The notes beneath the pieces are model-generated. The model was not told where the DNA came from, did not search any database, and worked only from the letters and a program-made list of their open reading frames with translations. Positions 1 to 11,652 of a stretch of 64,000 bases of DNA are shown here, one piece after another; the first letter of the stretch is position 1; each line of letters starts with the position of its first letter. Location of the stretch: positions 36,183 to 100,182 of the forward strand of contig QANU01065172.1 of the NCBI GenBank assembly GCA_003254905.1, in the 5' to 3' direction. The stretch is from Nissolia schottii (Eukaryota; Streptophyta; Magnoliopsida; Fabales; Fabaceae). A program made the position numbers and the translations under genes.

Positions 1-604
1 TGACAGGATAGGGACATAGAGATAACTGGATGTTCAGATTTTGCCAAGGGTCTCTAGTAGCCCTTGTATTTTGATATGCTGTATTATGACTTATGTATTT
101 TGATAGGAGGTAGTCTGACTTATGTATTCAGTACTCCAGTTTATGTACATGTGATGTATATGTATCTTACTTATTATGTATATACAGATATGTGACTGGT
201 ATGATGGACCACCTAGATATATGTACTGGATGTGGTATTATCTGATAGGTGTACGTTTTGTTATATTGTTTATTCCGACGCATGGCTCTATTTTGACCGT
301 TATGTAAGGTAAGTGAAAAATTTAAAACAGGTCCCCACTTTCCTAAACAATTATTTTCAAAAGATAACTACGGGCTAAAGTATTCCGACCAAGTAGACAA
401 CAACCTAGTGAGCTTTGTTTACTACGTACGGGTAAACAGTTAGCTAGGGTGTTTCATAGTGCATAGCTGTATTATAAATAAATAAATAAATAATATATGA
501 GAAATATTAATTAAACCAAAGAAAAATGCTGGAACGAATGACAAATGCCTCTGCAGATATTGTTTTCATCAAGACCGGATGCAGATGCTTATTCTGATCA
601 TTAA
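1..604. other. Gene-free left edge, probably old repeat sequence
   Basis: There is no open frame of note. Bases 1-310 are made of short repeated phrases (tatgtatt, gacttatgta, tgtac) in the manner of plant LTR sequence, but no ends or target duplications are visible. Bases 470-510 hold an AATA run. It is the 3' flank of the minus-strand storage-protein-like gene. Confidence 0.3.
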
Positions 605-659
605 TCAAAGATGTAAAGTCTCCAATATTTTTGCATCATGCATATAAAATATTTGATTA

Positions 660-3578
660 TTACATGGTTGACCTCTTGGAATGGTACAAGAGCTTGACAA
701 ACTCAATGACAACCTTGACAGAGTTGACGGCGGCAAGCGGCGCGAAGGTGTCGGCCTCGTTGGCGTCGGCGGAGCCGCCTCCGGCCAAGTCGGAGAGTGC
801 CCTAAAGGCAATGAAGGGGACCCTTTGTTGGAGGCAAATGAGTGCCACGGCGGCACTCTCCATGTCCACGGGGCTGACGTGGAACTTCTTGTAGATGAAT
901 GTTCTGTATGCTGCGTTGTCAAGGTATATGCTTTGACTTGTTCCTCTCTCCACCAGTTCAACCTTTGGTGTCGTGGACAAGCACGTGGTTGAGTTTATGC
1001 AATCCTCAAGCTTCAAGTTCTGATCACCACAACAAAAGCATTATCGCACCTTAAATTATGGTCAATTATTTAGTTACCCACTTTTTTGAAAAAAATGAAT
1101 TTCAGCAGGGACATGATTGTACTAAACAAATCACAAAAGTGTTGCTCTTTAATTTGTCGTCACGAATATTTTATACGTGAAGCCGTTTAACCTATTGAGG
1201 GAGAAAACAGAATATTAATTAATTAATCCCATCGCCAAACACTTAATGAACTAATTAGGGTCACACTCACACACTAAATATATAAAAACCATTTATTTGA
1301 CTGTACTGACCAACAATTTAAATTTTTAAAAAGGATGGTTACTAACATGCGTACCTTGAGTTTACTAGCGATTCCATAGTACTTGGAATCAACGGGAACC
1401 CAAAGGGCGTGTTGCCTTTGTTCAGGGATGCCATCAACGGGGAAAATCTCCTCTGGTTGGTACCATATGTTGTTGAGAAGATTGTCAACTGAACTATCCG
1501 AACTTATGTTTGATGTGAAGTCTGCAAATTTTAAGTACCCTACCTCTCTCGTGTAGTCACCATTTTCTTCTAAGGGTAATGTATCCTTATGCCCTTGCCC
1601 ATACCTCTGCATTTAACATTAACCAAAATGATTTTTTTAACATAAATCATCACGGTGATAGTCGGATGAAAAATGATGGTAAAATCTAATTATTCATTTA
1701 AAGATTACCGATATATTATATTTTTATGATACTTGTATTTTTAACAAAACATCGTGACTAGGTAGCATTTTGATTTAACTTTTAACGAATCCGCATGATT
1801 AACTAATTAATTAATTAATTAATTAATTAATTGTATGAAATCAAAACGAAAATGTCAAATGCATGTGTGAGATTTTAATCAAAAGTTACTTTATGTCTTC
1901 CACCTGTCTTCCATTTTCACAAGTAGTCCCATGTTAGTTTGTCTTTATGTTACTATGTGAATGATGCAATTGTACTATTTGTATATATAAAATGAATAGA
2001 TATTTTGTCACTTTTTTTCCAACACAATACAAGAGTCACTATGTATTTAGTGGATTCTTTAATGTGTTGTGGAAATGATGACAACGTGTTTACACATCAA
2101 GTATCATTTTTCAAGATGATGTGCATGAAAATTATGTTAGATTATCTTTAATTACTGCTATTTAATGACCTCATGTAAACTTGAAAGTCCCTCATTGTAA
2201 CCTAGTTTCTGATTTTGGATAGCACAAGTGAAGGCATTTGACCAAACAGCCAAAGTTACGTTCGTACCTTGGTTTTTAGGCAAAGATGTAAGCCAAAAAA
2301 AGGACAAATTTGAAAGCTGAATTGGTCGTATCTCGTACGGGTGAAAATAGATAAAGAAGACGAAGAAGTGGTGAAATTAGGCAAGGAAACCTCAACACGA
2401 GTTGTGTTATTTGTATTGTGTAATATACCGTGTCGACTCACATGTTTTTTATTATTAAATGAGATCTTATTGAAATTTAATATAATACTGAATAACATGA
2501 TTGTTAAACTCTCGAGTTAACTCGTAAATTCTTACGAGTTTATAATTTTATTACACAAAACGAGTTAACATTTATGTAAACTCTCGAGTTTGACAACTTT
2601 AGTGAATAAAACTTGAGTTAAAATAGTGTTTCACACCGCACGAGTAAAAATTCCATTTATCCGTTTAGATTCAAATTAAAGCCCGTATGGAAGACTTCAA
2701 TTATGACCGGTTATAAAATTAATTGGCAGTAGAGTAGCATAAAAAAGGTTCTTTCTCTCCGAAGTGTTGTTATGGTATGATCATATATACGGTATATATT
2801 ATGTAAGAGTTAAATAAAATAGAAGAATAATTATTGCAATATATATACCTGCCAGCTCCAAAGAGCCAAATGAGCCCAGTAATGAGGGATGGCAACATCT
2901 CCAATATGCAAGGAAGGATTTGCATTTCCAGCAATGCCGTAATGCACCACTCCTTCTACCGAGAAAAAGCTTAATAGAAGCTGAGTTGTTATTGCTGCAT
3001 TCATCTGCGTATGTATGTATATATAGATTCATTCCAATTAATAATAATACTGCCCAAATTAATACCAAAAAATTAAAATTAAATTAAGGTAAATAGAGGA
3101 ATTTTTTTATAAAAAATAAAAAATACCATGCTCAATCCAGTCATGACCAGTATAACAGGCTTGTCGCCAATATATCCAAAGCGAAACCTCCTTCCTTTAT
3201 TAGCCATATTTAAAAAAAAGAAAAGTTAAATTAAATAAATTCTTTTATAATTATTTCTGGCAGAAATTTTCATAAACACCAGATCTATAAGAATTAGAAT
3301 TATGATGATTATGTGTTGGATATGTAGTTCCCCACCCCCCCTTCTATTTACGTACCTGCAAAGTCTATGATTTTATCACTGGCAGTGTAGCCAGGATTCT
3401 GAAGAAGAGGGTTAAGCTCGAAATCATTAGGTATGATCAAACCTAGGTAAGGTCCCTCTTCATTGGCTTTGGCTATTTTGTGCTGCAAGTCTGATGTCAT
3501 AGCACAATTTACTAATGCGTGTTGTGCTTTAAACAGCATGAATGCCGCCAAAAACATGCATAGGGCAGCCCTAGCCAT
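660..3578 (-). CDS. Bark/vegetative storage protein-like, nucleoside phosphorylase superfamily
   Basis: Five coding exons on the minus strand: 3578-3356, 3194-3127, 3004-2849, 1606-1355, 1019-660. All introns are GT-AG and the phases add up to 352 residues. The start is the ATG at 3578, followed by a hydrophobic signal peptide (MARAALCMFLAAFMLF), so the product is probably secretory or vacuolar. The order of family landmarks is as expected: GRRFRFGYIGDKPVILVMTG (exon 2), HYGIAGNANPSLHIGDVAIP (exon 3), VDMESAAVAL and ALSDLAGGGSA (exon 5). The last two are the nucleoside-binding Met-Glu and the Ser-Asp of the PNP/MTA nucleosidase fold. Plant members include poplar bark storage proteins (nitrogen reserve) and probable nucleosidases; which role applies here cannot be told from sequence. 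The C-terminus runs about ten residues (YHSKRSTM) beyond the usual end. Confidence 0.9.
1804..1832. repeat. (AATT)n microsatellite
   Basis: About seven tandem AATT units inside intron 3 of the storage-protein-like gene. Confidence 0.9.
2496..2602. mobile_element. Short hAT-like MITE
   Basis: About 107 bp within intron 3 of the storage-protein-like gene. Its ends are imperfect inverted repeats (TTGTTAAACTCTCGAGTT against TTGTCAAACTCGAGAGTT) rich in CTCGAG and ACGAGTT. The flanks share TGAATAA (2489-2495 and 2603-2609), 7 of 8 bases if an 8-bp hAT duplication is assumed. The termini resemble those of the larger hAT element at 6509-7913, so the two probably belong to related families. Confidence 0.5.
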
Positions 3579-3670
3579 ATCTTTATCACTCACTCACACA
3601 CACACAACAAAGCGGGAGGGAGAGCTAGAAGAGAAAGGACCCTTGTGAGAAATGAAGGGACTGAAGGATG

Positions 3671-3680
3671 GATTTTATAG
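3671..3680 (-). promoter_or_regulatory. TATA box of the storage-protein-like gene
   Basis: On the minus strand this reads CTATAAAATC, about 95 bases before the ATG at 3578. That spacing would leave a short leader of roughly 60 bases, which contains CA repeats. No other good TATA motif lies between it and the start codon. Confidence 0.6.
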
Positions 3681-3749
3681 GAGATGGATGTACGGTATGC
3701 ACTCTCAAGTATCAAGCTTTTGAAAGAGATAGTTCTCATAATTTTTTAA

Positions 3750-5340
3750 AAATATTATGGTTAAATGATATAAAATTTGATGATTGTTGTCCTCGTCTTT
3801 TTAAATAAAATAAATTTTTTTAAGGTAGATGAATTTGTCCTTGATCCATGCTTTAAATTTTTTGCATGAGACATTGTGTTACAAAAATATTATATGTACA
3901 TCCAATTTTATACACTCATACATACACCATTTAAATTAAGTAATTAATGATTATTATATGCATAAAATACAATTTCTCAAAATAGAGCACAAACTTAAAG
4001 GCATTAAGGCATAAACTTTATAAGCATTCATGCATAAACTTTATTTGGACTACACTACAAACCTATACTTCAGAGTTATATATAATCTGAACTTTATTTA
4101 AAAATACACAAACTTTATAACTAATAATGCACAAATTTTATATGTATGAATACACAATCATTATAAAATTATCAGAGTGTTTTATAATCTGAACTTTATT
4201 TAAAAAAATGCATAAACATTATACGTAATAACGCAAAAGCTTTATTTCCATGAGTGCACTAATATTACAAACTTGTAGATGATATTCTCAACTATATTTA
4301 ATTAAGTACACAAACATTACAGGCAAAAAATAAACTTTATGTATATAAGTACGAGGTGTATGTATGGTATATGTTTTTTGGTGTACGTAGAACTAAGATA
4401 TAAAATTATTAAATGTATTACAACTTTTATTTCAAATTTAATAAATACATTTAAGAAAAATACATACTTATTAAATTTATGCTCTTTGCCGTAAATATAA
4501 TGAAATAAAAGATAATTTAGACATTATGATATGATATTAGAATACTTGATAGTCAAGTAATTTATTATAACAACTAACTGCTATCTCTAATTCAGCATGT
4601 GTTATAATAAATTACTTGACTATCAAGTATTCTAATATATGAAAAATATATGTATCCCTTTTGTTGATTACAAGATAATGGACAACAAAAAAAAAACTGA
4701 CTTCCTGGTTTTTTTTATTAAATTAAAATAAAAAATAAAAGTATTATTTATTTATTTATTTATATTGGGCAGGTGACCTAACGAAGTCAGCAGACAAAAA
4801 TTTGATCTTTTAATACACGTATGAGTAAGTTAATTATTGCTCTTATTTAGATCTTTTAATTAATTATTTGTTAGATTCGCTTTGTGACCTACTTTTATTC
4901 TCTACCATCCATCTTGTAAACTTTATGCATCACAAAACTAATAATAATAATAATTTAACAAATAAGATTGTAATTTACTTATTATAACTTTCATTATAGT
5001 TAAACAGTTTCCTTAATTTTGGCATGTTCAGTCAAATTCTCTCATATACATTATTTTTATAATATTGAATGAGTGACTCAACTATTTTTTTTTTTATATA
5101 TAATAAGATTTGATTTAATAACATTGTTAATGCATAGTAATGAAACTCTTAATAATAAATTAAAATTACATGCAAGAACAATAGTTTACTCTCAAAATAT
5201 AAAAGAAGAGAGAAGAAAATATGTTTTAAAGACACTAGTCCATTGCAATGTAAAAAAATACGATTCAAATTTTATATGAGAGAATCTCTCAACATTTGAG
5301 TATTGTAGTATTTACAAGACTCGAGCAACATTATTTTAAA
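3750..5340. other. AT-rich intergenic stretch, no gene seen
   Basis: Very AT-rich, with degenerate repeated phrases such as 'cataaactttat' and 'acaaactttata' between about 3980 and 4320. It contains a perfect long hairpin near 4.57 kb and a (TTTA)n patch near 4744-4763. No coding potential was recognised. Confidence 0.5.
4534..4638. repeat. Perfect 39-bp inverted repeat (hairpin, 27-base loop)
   Basis: Arms 4534-4572 and 4600-4638 are exact reverse complements, compared base by base. The arm contains the smaller palindrome CTTGATAGTCAAG. The flanks share ATG, which may be a 3-bp duplication of a very small foldback transposon. Transcribed, it would give a hairpin with a fully paired stem. 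Confidence 0.85.
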
Positions 5341-5444
5341 AGGATGATACATGAGAAAGTAAAAAAAAAAAAAAAGCATTTTTATTTTCTTTCTTCATTC
5401 GGTATGTGATTTGAAATTTGAACAATAGTTTACTCTCAAAATAT
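5176..5444. repeat. Pair of exact 25-bp direct repeats
   Basis: Copies at 5176-5200 and 5420-5444 begin GAACAATAGTTTACTCTC and are identical over 25 bases, 244 bp apart. They lie just outside the left end of the MULE and may be part of its damaged terminal region or of an older repeat. Confidence 0.7.
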
Positions 5445-5479
5445 GAATTTGAAAATTTTTCAAAATAAAATATAAAAAT

Positions 5480-5700
5480 TGGTTTATTCCCACACTGAAC
5501 CAATTTAAAAATTATTCCCAAAATAAATCAATTTCTTTATAAAGGGAGTTGATAGGGAAATTGATTTAAATTAACTCCCATTTAAGCAATAATTTTTTTT
5601 AATTGGAAGTCGATTCAAATTGACTTCCATTTTTTTAAATAGGAGTCAATTTCAATAGACTCCTACTCTTATAGGAGTCTATTAAAATTGACTCCTTCGT
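5480..5700 (+). repeat. Left terminal inverted repeat of the MULE
   Basis: Aligns, reverse-complemented and in the same order, with 11653-11850. Shared landmarks are CAAAATAAA, CAATTTCTTTATAAAG, AAGCAATAATTTTTTT and a paired AGGAGTC/GACTCC palindrome near 5641-5665. Long TIRs are typical of MULEs. Confidence 0.65.
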
Positions 5701-6508
5701 AAACATAATTACTTCAGTTTAAACTGACTCCTTCACAATTCAACTCCGCATCAGCATACATACTGCTCCAATCGTCCGATTCGCACACTGACATGCCTTA
5801 AGGGAGGAAAATACAATGTCCCTAGAGGTCGACACCACGATGCAACAGATAGATAGTTTACGGTTTAGGATTTGGTTGTCTATATTATTTTGTAAATTTA
5901 ATGTAACTTTATGTAACTTTGAATTTTTTTAATTGTAACTTTATGCATGATTCATTTCAATATTGACTTTGTTATTTCTTTATGACTAATTTGTTTATGT
6001 ATGAATAAATAATAAACTTACTAACAACAACTTAACAAAAAGATACATAACAAGTAACAAGTCATCAATAAAAGTTTTTGATAAACACTTTAATAACATG
6101 AAACAGTACATAACAAGTCATCCATAGCAACCATGACACTATACCACTAGCCACTAGCATTTATATGCGGACATTCATGTCTCATGTGACTAGGCTGATG
6201 ACACATGCCATAACATCTTACACTATCTGGTTTAACTTCGCCCATATCGTTCATAATAGGGGTAGAGACAAGCCGACCTTCACTGCTACATCTCATTGTC
6301 GGATTTGGCAAGATGGTAGGTGCACTTAGTTGAGGCCACAAATGCTCATCAGGCAAGGGTCTGAACTGTCCCATATACACATAAGCAACATGCTCCTTAC
6401 TATAAACAAGATGAATATAGCTAGCCCAATCAAGTCATGTCTAATGGCATGCTGCTACTGCATGGCAACAAGGGAAGTGCAATGCCTAGAATACTTCACA
6501 GTCATAGG

Positions 6509-7913
6509 CATTGTTATTAAAATCAAGTTTTAACTCGTAAAATCGTACGATTTTATGAGTTCAGGTTGCAAAATCGTGTTAAATCGGGTGTAAACTTGTT
6601 TCTGTGTAAAATCGGGTAAAATCGGACAAAATCGTTCAAAATCGCGATTTTACCCACGTTTTTATGATTTTGCTTCCTGGGCCTTAAAACTGCAAAACGA
6701 CGTCGTTTTGCCTTGCCAAAACGACGCCGTTTTGCGCTGCTGATGGACACGCTCATTTTGCTGGAGAACGACGCCGTTTTTCCCTCTGAATCTGAAGACT
6801 TAGGGCTGCTCCTGACCCTGTCGACCTCGACACGTCCTGCCTCTAATCTTCTCCCTCACTACCATAGTGCGCCATCATCTCCCATTCTTCCTCACCCTCA
6901 CTGGTCACTGCTGCTTCGTGCAGTTCTACTCATTCCCTCACCGCACCGGCGCCGTTCGTCCCCCGCCGCGCCACTTCGTGTTGCACCCACTGTCCCCCGC
7001 CGCAACAATTCTCGGGCAAGTGCTTGATGCTTCAACCTCTTTCTAGTTTATTATATAAATACAATATTTGTGATTTACGTTCATGGATGGATTGGATTGG
7101 GTTAATATTTACAGTTTGTTGATTGATGAATCATGAATGTGGGCATGATAAACGTGGTGCTACCTGCCTACCTCTATTCGGATTCGATGTTCTCTGGCTG
7201 ATTTATGCTCTTATTCTCGAATTCATCATGAACATATTGGGGTTGAGATTTTGATTTGAAAGTATCTTCTTCTTCTCTAGGAATTCCAATTTAGAGAGGG
7301 GCAACCTCACGTGCACACAAACTGTTTGTGTTTATGTCTCAATAGGAATGATCAAAATTTCCCCTTAAATATTGAACTTGTGCTTGTAATTTATGAGTTC
7401 TGTTTTTAGTAATATGTTTGAATTATGTTTGAATTGTTTGAACTTGTGCTAAAATTGGGATGGGTCATGGGTGTATTTGATTTGATTTTATTTTATTTGA
7501 TTTAATTTGTTTCATTGAAACTCTTGGTTAATGCTTTGGTTGTGATGTGTAATGTGAATGTGTTCTTAATTTGTTTCATTGAAAGTTTGAAACTCTTGGT
7601 TATTTGGTTTGGTTGTGATGTGTAATGTCAATGTGTTCTTAAGGGAATAGACAAGGGAATATAACTCTTTGTTAAAGTTTGAACTATATTGTATGTTAGT
7701 ACTTTATATTTTCTTTCTTTTATTGTGTTTTGTTGTGAACTTGGTATGAATATTTATTAATTTCAAGATTTATTAAATATATTTTTGTAGCATAATAATT
7801 TTTTAAAATATTTTTTTAATTTTTTTTAATAATAGGTAAACTCGTACGATTTTACGATCCGAGTTTACGGAGGCTCCACGAGTTTACCTAAACTCTCGAG
7901 TTTGATAACCATG
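6509..7913. mobile_element. Non-autonomous hAT transposon
   Basis: 1405 bp flanked by perfect 8-bp duplications GTCATAGG (6501-6508 and 7914-7921). The ends are imperfect inverted repeats: CATTGTTATTAAAATCAAG, and CATGGTTATCAAACTCGAG on the other strand. Subterminal regions are packed with short motifs (AAATCGTACGATTTT, AAACTCGTACGATTTTACG) typical of hAT elements. No transposase domain was found; the only long frame (6713-7027, plus) is low-complexity Ser/Pro/Arg-rich. It sits inside the SWIM-finger region of the MULE transposase pseudogene, so it inserted after the MULE did. Confidence 0.85.
6692..6711. repeat. 20-bp perfect palindrome GCAAAACGAC/GTCGTTTTGC
   Basis: Perfectly self-complementary and followed at once by a near copy, CCAAAACGACGCCGTTTTG. 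Part of the subterminal structure of the hAT element. Confidence 0.9.
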
Positions 7914-8349
7914 GTCATAGGTTCTGTTATCTAAGTCGACCCTAAAGGACCTTTGGCTAAGTACCCCAATCCAGTCACGCACCACACCTCATAAATCATG
8001 CCATCCTGACTTATCGGTCTCACATGCATGTTTCCCCTCAGATGACTACTAGCCTCAGTCGCGTCTGACAAGTACTCACATAACTTTGTCCCTGCCCTTA
8101 GCTGAGCTTGTGTGCTCTGCTCTCTATCGTAAAACGTCTTCACTAACTTATAGTAAGTGGTCTTGACTATAGCCTTGATTGAAAGAGATCATGCCCCCTT
8201 CAACACATTATTCCAACACTCTAACAAATTTGTGGTCATGTTGCCAAAACGACGTCCCTAGTCAGCATGTTGAGCCTATCGCTCAAGCGGAATTCTGTCA
8301 ATCCACTCACCCATCGTCAGAACAATACCGACCAACACACCTCTCTAGT

Positions 8350-9511
8350 TGTGACGACCCTTAGAAAAGAGGAAAGAAAAGAGAGGCAACGAGTCTCACG
8401 CTAGATACAAGGAGCATCTTGCGCAAGATGTTGTTGTAAGAGAGAAAAAGTGATTTTTAGAGTTCATCTCACGCGAGATAATGTTTACACGGGTTCATCT
8501 CGAGTGAGACGAGTGCGGGAATTAGTCCCACATCGATTAACGCTATAGAGACTTCTCATGAGTGTTCAGACTTGCTAATTCACTCCAAGAGCTTGATATG
8601 TTACACTTTTGTGAGACTTTTCACTCCAGTTATATTTTATTTCTTTTCTCCCTTCATCGTCCGTTCGTGGGGAAGCAGTGTCTCCGCTGGTGTCAGGAGC
8701 TCCCAGCTTAGTGCTCCTTGACGTTCAGCCATTTTCAGGTGAGTGGCTTTTTTCACGGTCTATTTTAGACCATGTATTTATTTTATTTATGAATGTTTTA
8801 TAAAATCCTAGGATGTGAAACTTTTTATTTATGTATTTATAAAGTTAGTTATTCTTTTATTTAATTAAATATTTTCTCATGATTATTTATTTAGAAAATC
8901 TTTATTTATGAAATAGATATTTACGAAGCTATTTTTAGAACTACATGGGACAATTTTGTTGCATTAAATATATTCATATTGTCTGTATGATTAGCATTGA
9001 GCGATATGGATGTTCATATTATTTAGCTAAACCCTTAATAAAAGATAGTGGTTAAGGAAAGATTCTGGTGAGAAAAGACTTATGTTAAGGAAAGGTTCTA
9101 GCTAAGGACAAGACGTGGTACTTAAGATGTCCATTGTGACACACCTCTCTTACCTATGCACATCCCTAAGAATACCTTTATTTTTCCAAAATAAAATGCT
9201 TAAGGATATTAAGCATGTTATGATAAGGATTATGTTGTGCTGACCATGTTATATATTTGAAACTATTTTCATAGGAGTATATCTAGGATAGAACTATAAG
9301 TCAGCGACAACTTACGTTGACCCTGGTATACCTTATATGATCGTAAAGTAGAATAGGATTCACGTAGATTTAGGGCAAGACTGTAAAGCACTGACATGGC
9401 AACCCGTGATGCCCAATGTCATGTATCATGTAGATTAGGACTAATTATCAGGAATATATGGAATCGGGCAGTCCCTTGCATGCTGGTAACGATTTCTGGG
9501 GTCGTTACACA
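8350..9511. mobile_element. Solo LTR of an LTR retrotransposon (fossil)
   Basis: 1162 bp running TG...CA between perfect 5-bp target duplications CTAGT (8345-8349 and 9512-9516). The termini form a longer imperfect inverted repeat (TGTGACGACC... and ...GGTCGTTACACA). There is no internal region, so this is a solo LTR left by recombination. It is collinear over most of its length with the element at 26937-28579, sharing for example GTGGGGAAGCAGTG and GAGTATATCTAGGATAG. It lies within the MULE and is younger than it. A Ty3/gypsy-type origin is likely from the LTR size but not proven. Confidence 0.85.
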
Positions 9512-11002
9512 CTAGTGCAGATACCCAGAACATGACTGACTATATGTCGCGTTCTTCGGTGCCTTCTTTGCTTCATTGTCCTTGAAGCAGGTGCTAAAAT
9601 TTGATTCTAAGTGAATTGCACAGAACGCATGATACGCTCCTAGAGCACGCCAACCATTCTCTTTATCTTATAGGGCTGTAGCGATAGAAGCATGCTTGTC
9701 TGACAAAGGTTAAGAACAGAGCCATTAATATATACAAGGACATTAAAGTAATTAAAAAGGCTAAGAACATGACAATTAATAATAGAGCAATTAATAACAA
9801 GTACAAGGACAACAAATATTACCTGTTCGATATAACAAGAATGTCTATCTGGGGTGTTACATGTTCTCGGACATGCTTCAAGAAATAAGATCATGTCTCC
9901 TTTGTCTAGCTCCCCCTCGACAATTGCAAATGTAATAGGGATAATTTGATTGCTCCCATCTTAAGCAATTTCCATCAGCAATACTCCACCGTACTTCCCA
10001 TACAGATGTGTGCCATCAATTGAAATGAATGGTTTGCAGTACTTAAATGCCTTAATTCATGTTAAAAATGTCCAAAGCACTCGTGAGAATATCAAAACAT
10101 CATTACAAACCAGACGATTGTCAATATATGCAACAATTTGTAAGTTCACAATTTAACCTGCCATAAATCCATGTGCAAAATAATTAAAAACATATACAAT
10201 GACAATCAAGGCATCAATGAAATAAAACTATTAAAGTGTTTAAAGAGGTTAATAACAAATCGATAAACATATATCATAGCATAAGCAATAACAAGTAGAA
10301 TGACAAATAATATTACATGACACATAATGCTGTAAACCCAGCAAAAATGTAGGGAGTTTATTATACGATTCCTCCCAATTGCCATATATCATAGAAATTG
10401 CCCTCTGCTTCCCTAGCCAAAACATCTTGTATGACGACATCAAGTTCAACTCCTCTTGAACATCTGTATGCAGGGCTTTGACAGTTGTATTTGGATCAAC
10501 TTCTACAATTAAGTGTATGATTGCATAGATAATCTTTGAATCCAGCTGCGGGTGACTCTTTGGTAAACTAGAAAAGAGGCAAGTATGTTCATTAGTAAAC
10601 TTCCCCACCTACCACATTTGAGACTTCTCCCTTAGAGTCACCTAAATTGACCAAAGACATCCTTGTTCTGCCATGGCGCACCCTCATCGAAATTACCCTT
10701 TGCCAAAATCAAGGACGGTGCACGCCTCTGCGGAGGCTGTAGTTTTTAATGACAAAAAACATGGTTCCCTTGTTTGGGAACAATTGACCTCATACAAATC
10801 ATTACTGGCTCCTGATCCTAATCCTAGTCCCGATGTTGATGCTGATGTTGATCCTGAACTTTCGTCACGACGTTAAGGCTGAGTGGTGTAGTAACTAGGA
10901 AGATGGCAAGGCTGAGGATGAGGCTACGGTTGTGGCTCAGGCTGTGACTATGGCTGAGCCTGATAGTGGTATACCTCGTAGAGGTACTAGTATCAACTGC
11001 TC

Positions 11003-11075
11003 CACATCATCATCACCACCGTCATCATCACCATCGTCATCATCACCACCACCACCACCATAGTCATCATTACCA
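11003..11075. repeat. CAT/CAC triplet repeat tract
   Basis: Imperfect (CATCAC)n run inside the N-terminal part of the MULE transposase remnant. On the minus strand it encodes an Asp/Gly-rich stretch (GGGGGDDDDGDDDGGDDD), a known kind of acidic linker after the MuDR N-terminal domain. Confidence 0.8.
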
Positions 11076-11618
11076 TAGTAGTCACCACGTGATATTGGAT
11101 GAGGGACATCCCTGGCAAGATATACAAGGCTTGGAGACAGTGCATGATAAGCGGTCAGAGGAGGGGAGAGATTGGTGTTCATCACAAACAACGGACCAGC
11201 ATTAGAGGCACCAGAACTTAAGCGAACATCTTCAAGCTCAACAAGGAGCTCAATGGTGCTGAGTACGTTGTTAAATCGCTTTTGCATATGAAACAAGTGC
11301 CTAGCCTGGTCATCCTTCTTAATTTCAAATGAATGAAACTTTAGGATGTGACCAACGCCAATGAGCATCCTATATAGCACACTCTTAACGATCCTCTACT
11401 CTCTAAACTCTTCTATTGTAATGGATTGGAGTTGTGACAAAGTAACAGTTGGGTATACAACCACCCAAGATTGTTGAGGAATAAAAATTAATTCTGTCTT
11501 TTTTCTTTTTTCCTCACCATTATAAAACACTAACATCTCTACTAACTCCTCATTCTTTTTTTTTCCTCTAACTCACACAAAAATGTCCTTGGTACACACT
11601 ACAAATGAGCATGCACAT

Positions 11619-11628
11619 CTATTTATAG
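11619..11628 (-). promoter_or_regulatory. Probable TATA box of the MULE transposase
   Basis: Minus strand reads CTATAAATAG, placed between the terminal repeat and the first transposase-like coding segment (which starts near 11380). Confidence 0.5.
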
Positions 11629-11652
11629 GTCTAACTTTGAGCACTTTACAAA

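Larger units (their letters stand above)
6147..11380 (-). pseudogene. MuDR-type MULE transposase pseudogene
   Basis: Coding remnants follow the family order on the minus strand. 11380-10937: N-terminal region with HMQKRFNNVLSTIELLVELE, then an Asp/Gly-rich tract. 10640-10249: MuDR domain ending AISMIYGNWEESYNKLP. 10050-9880: start of the DDE domain with SIDGTHLYGKYGGVLLMEIA, a stop, then IIPITFAIVEGE. 9670-9520: AYHAFCAIHLESNFSTCF. 8340-7922: NMTTNLLECWNNVLKGA, a stop, then ATYYKL-like sequence. 6508-6147: remains of the SWIM zinc finger (CEVF, stop, ALHFPCCHAVAAC), then a CX2CX4HX4C knuckle (CYGMCHQPSHMRHEC). With these stops and two insertions it cannot make a working transposase. Confidence 0.8.

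Noticed and set aside
10673-10876. 67-residue plus-strand frame in the MULE
   Set aside because: Lies opposite the transposase remnant; Asp/Pro repeats reflect simple sequence.
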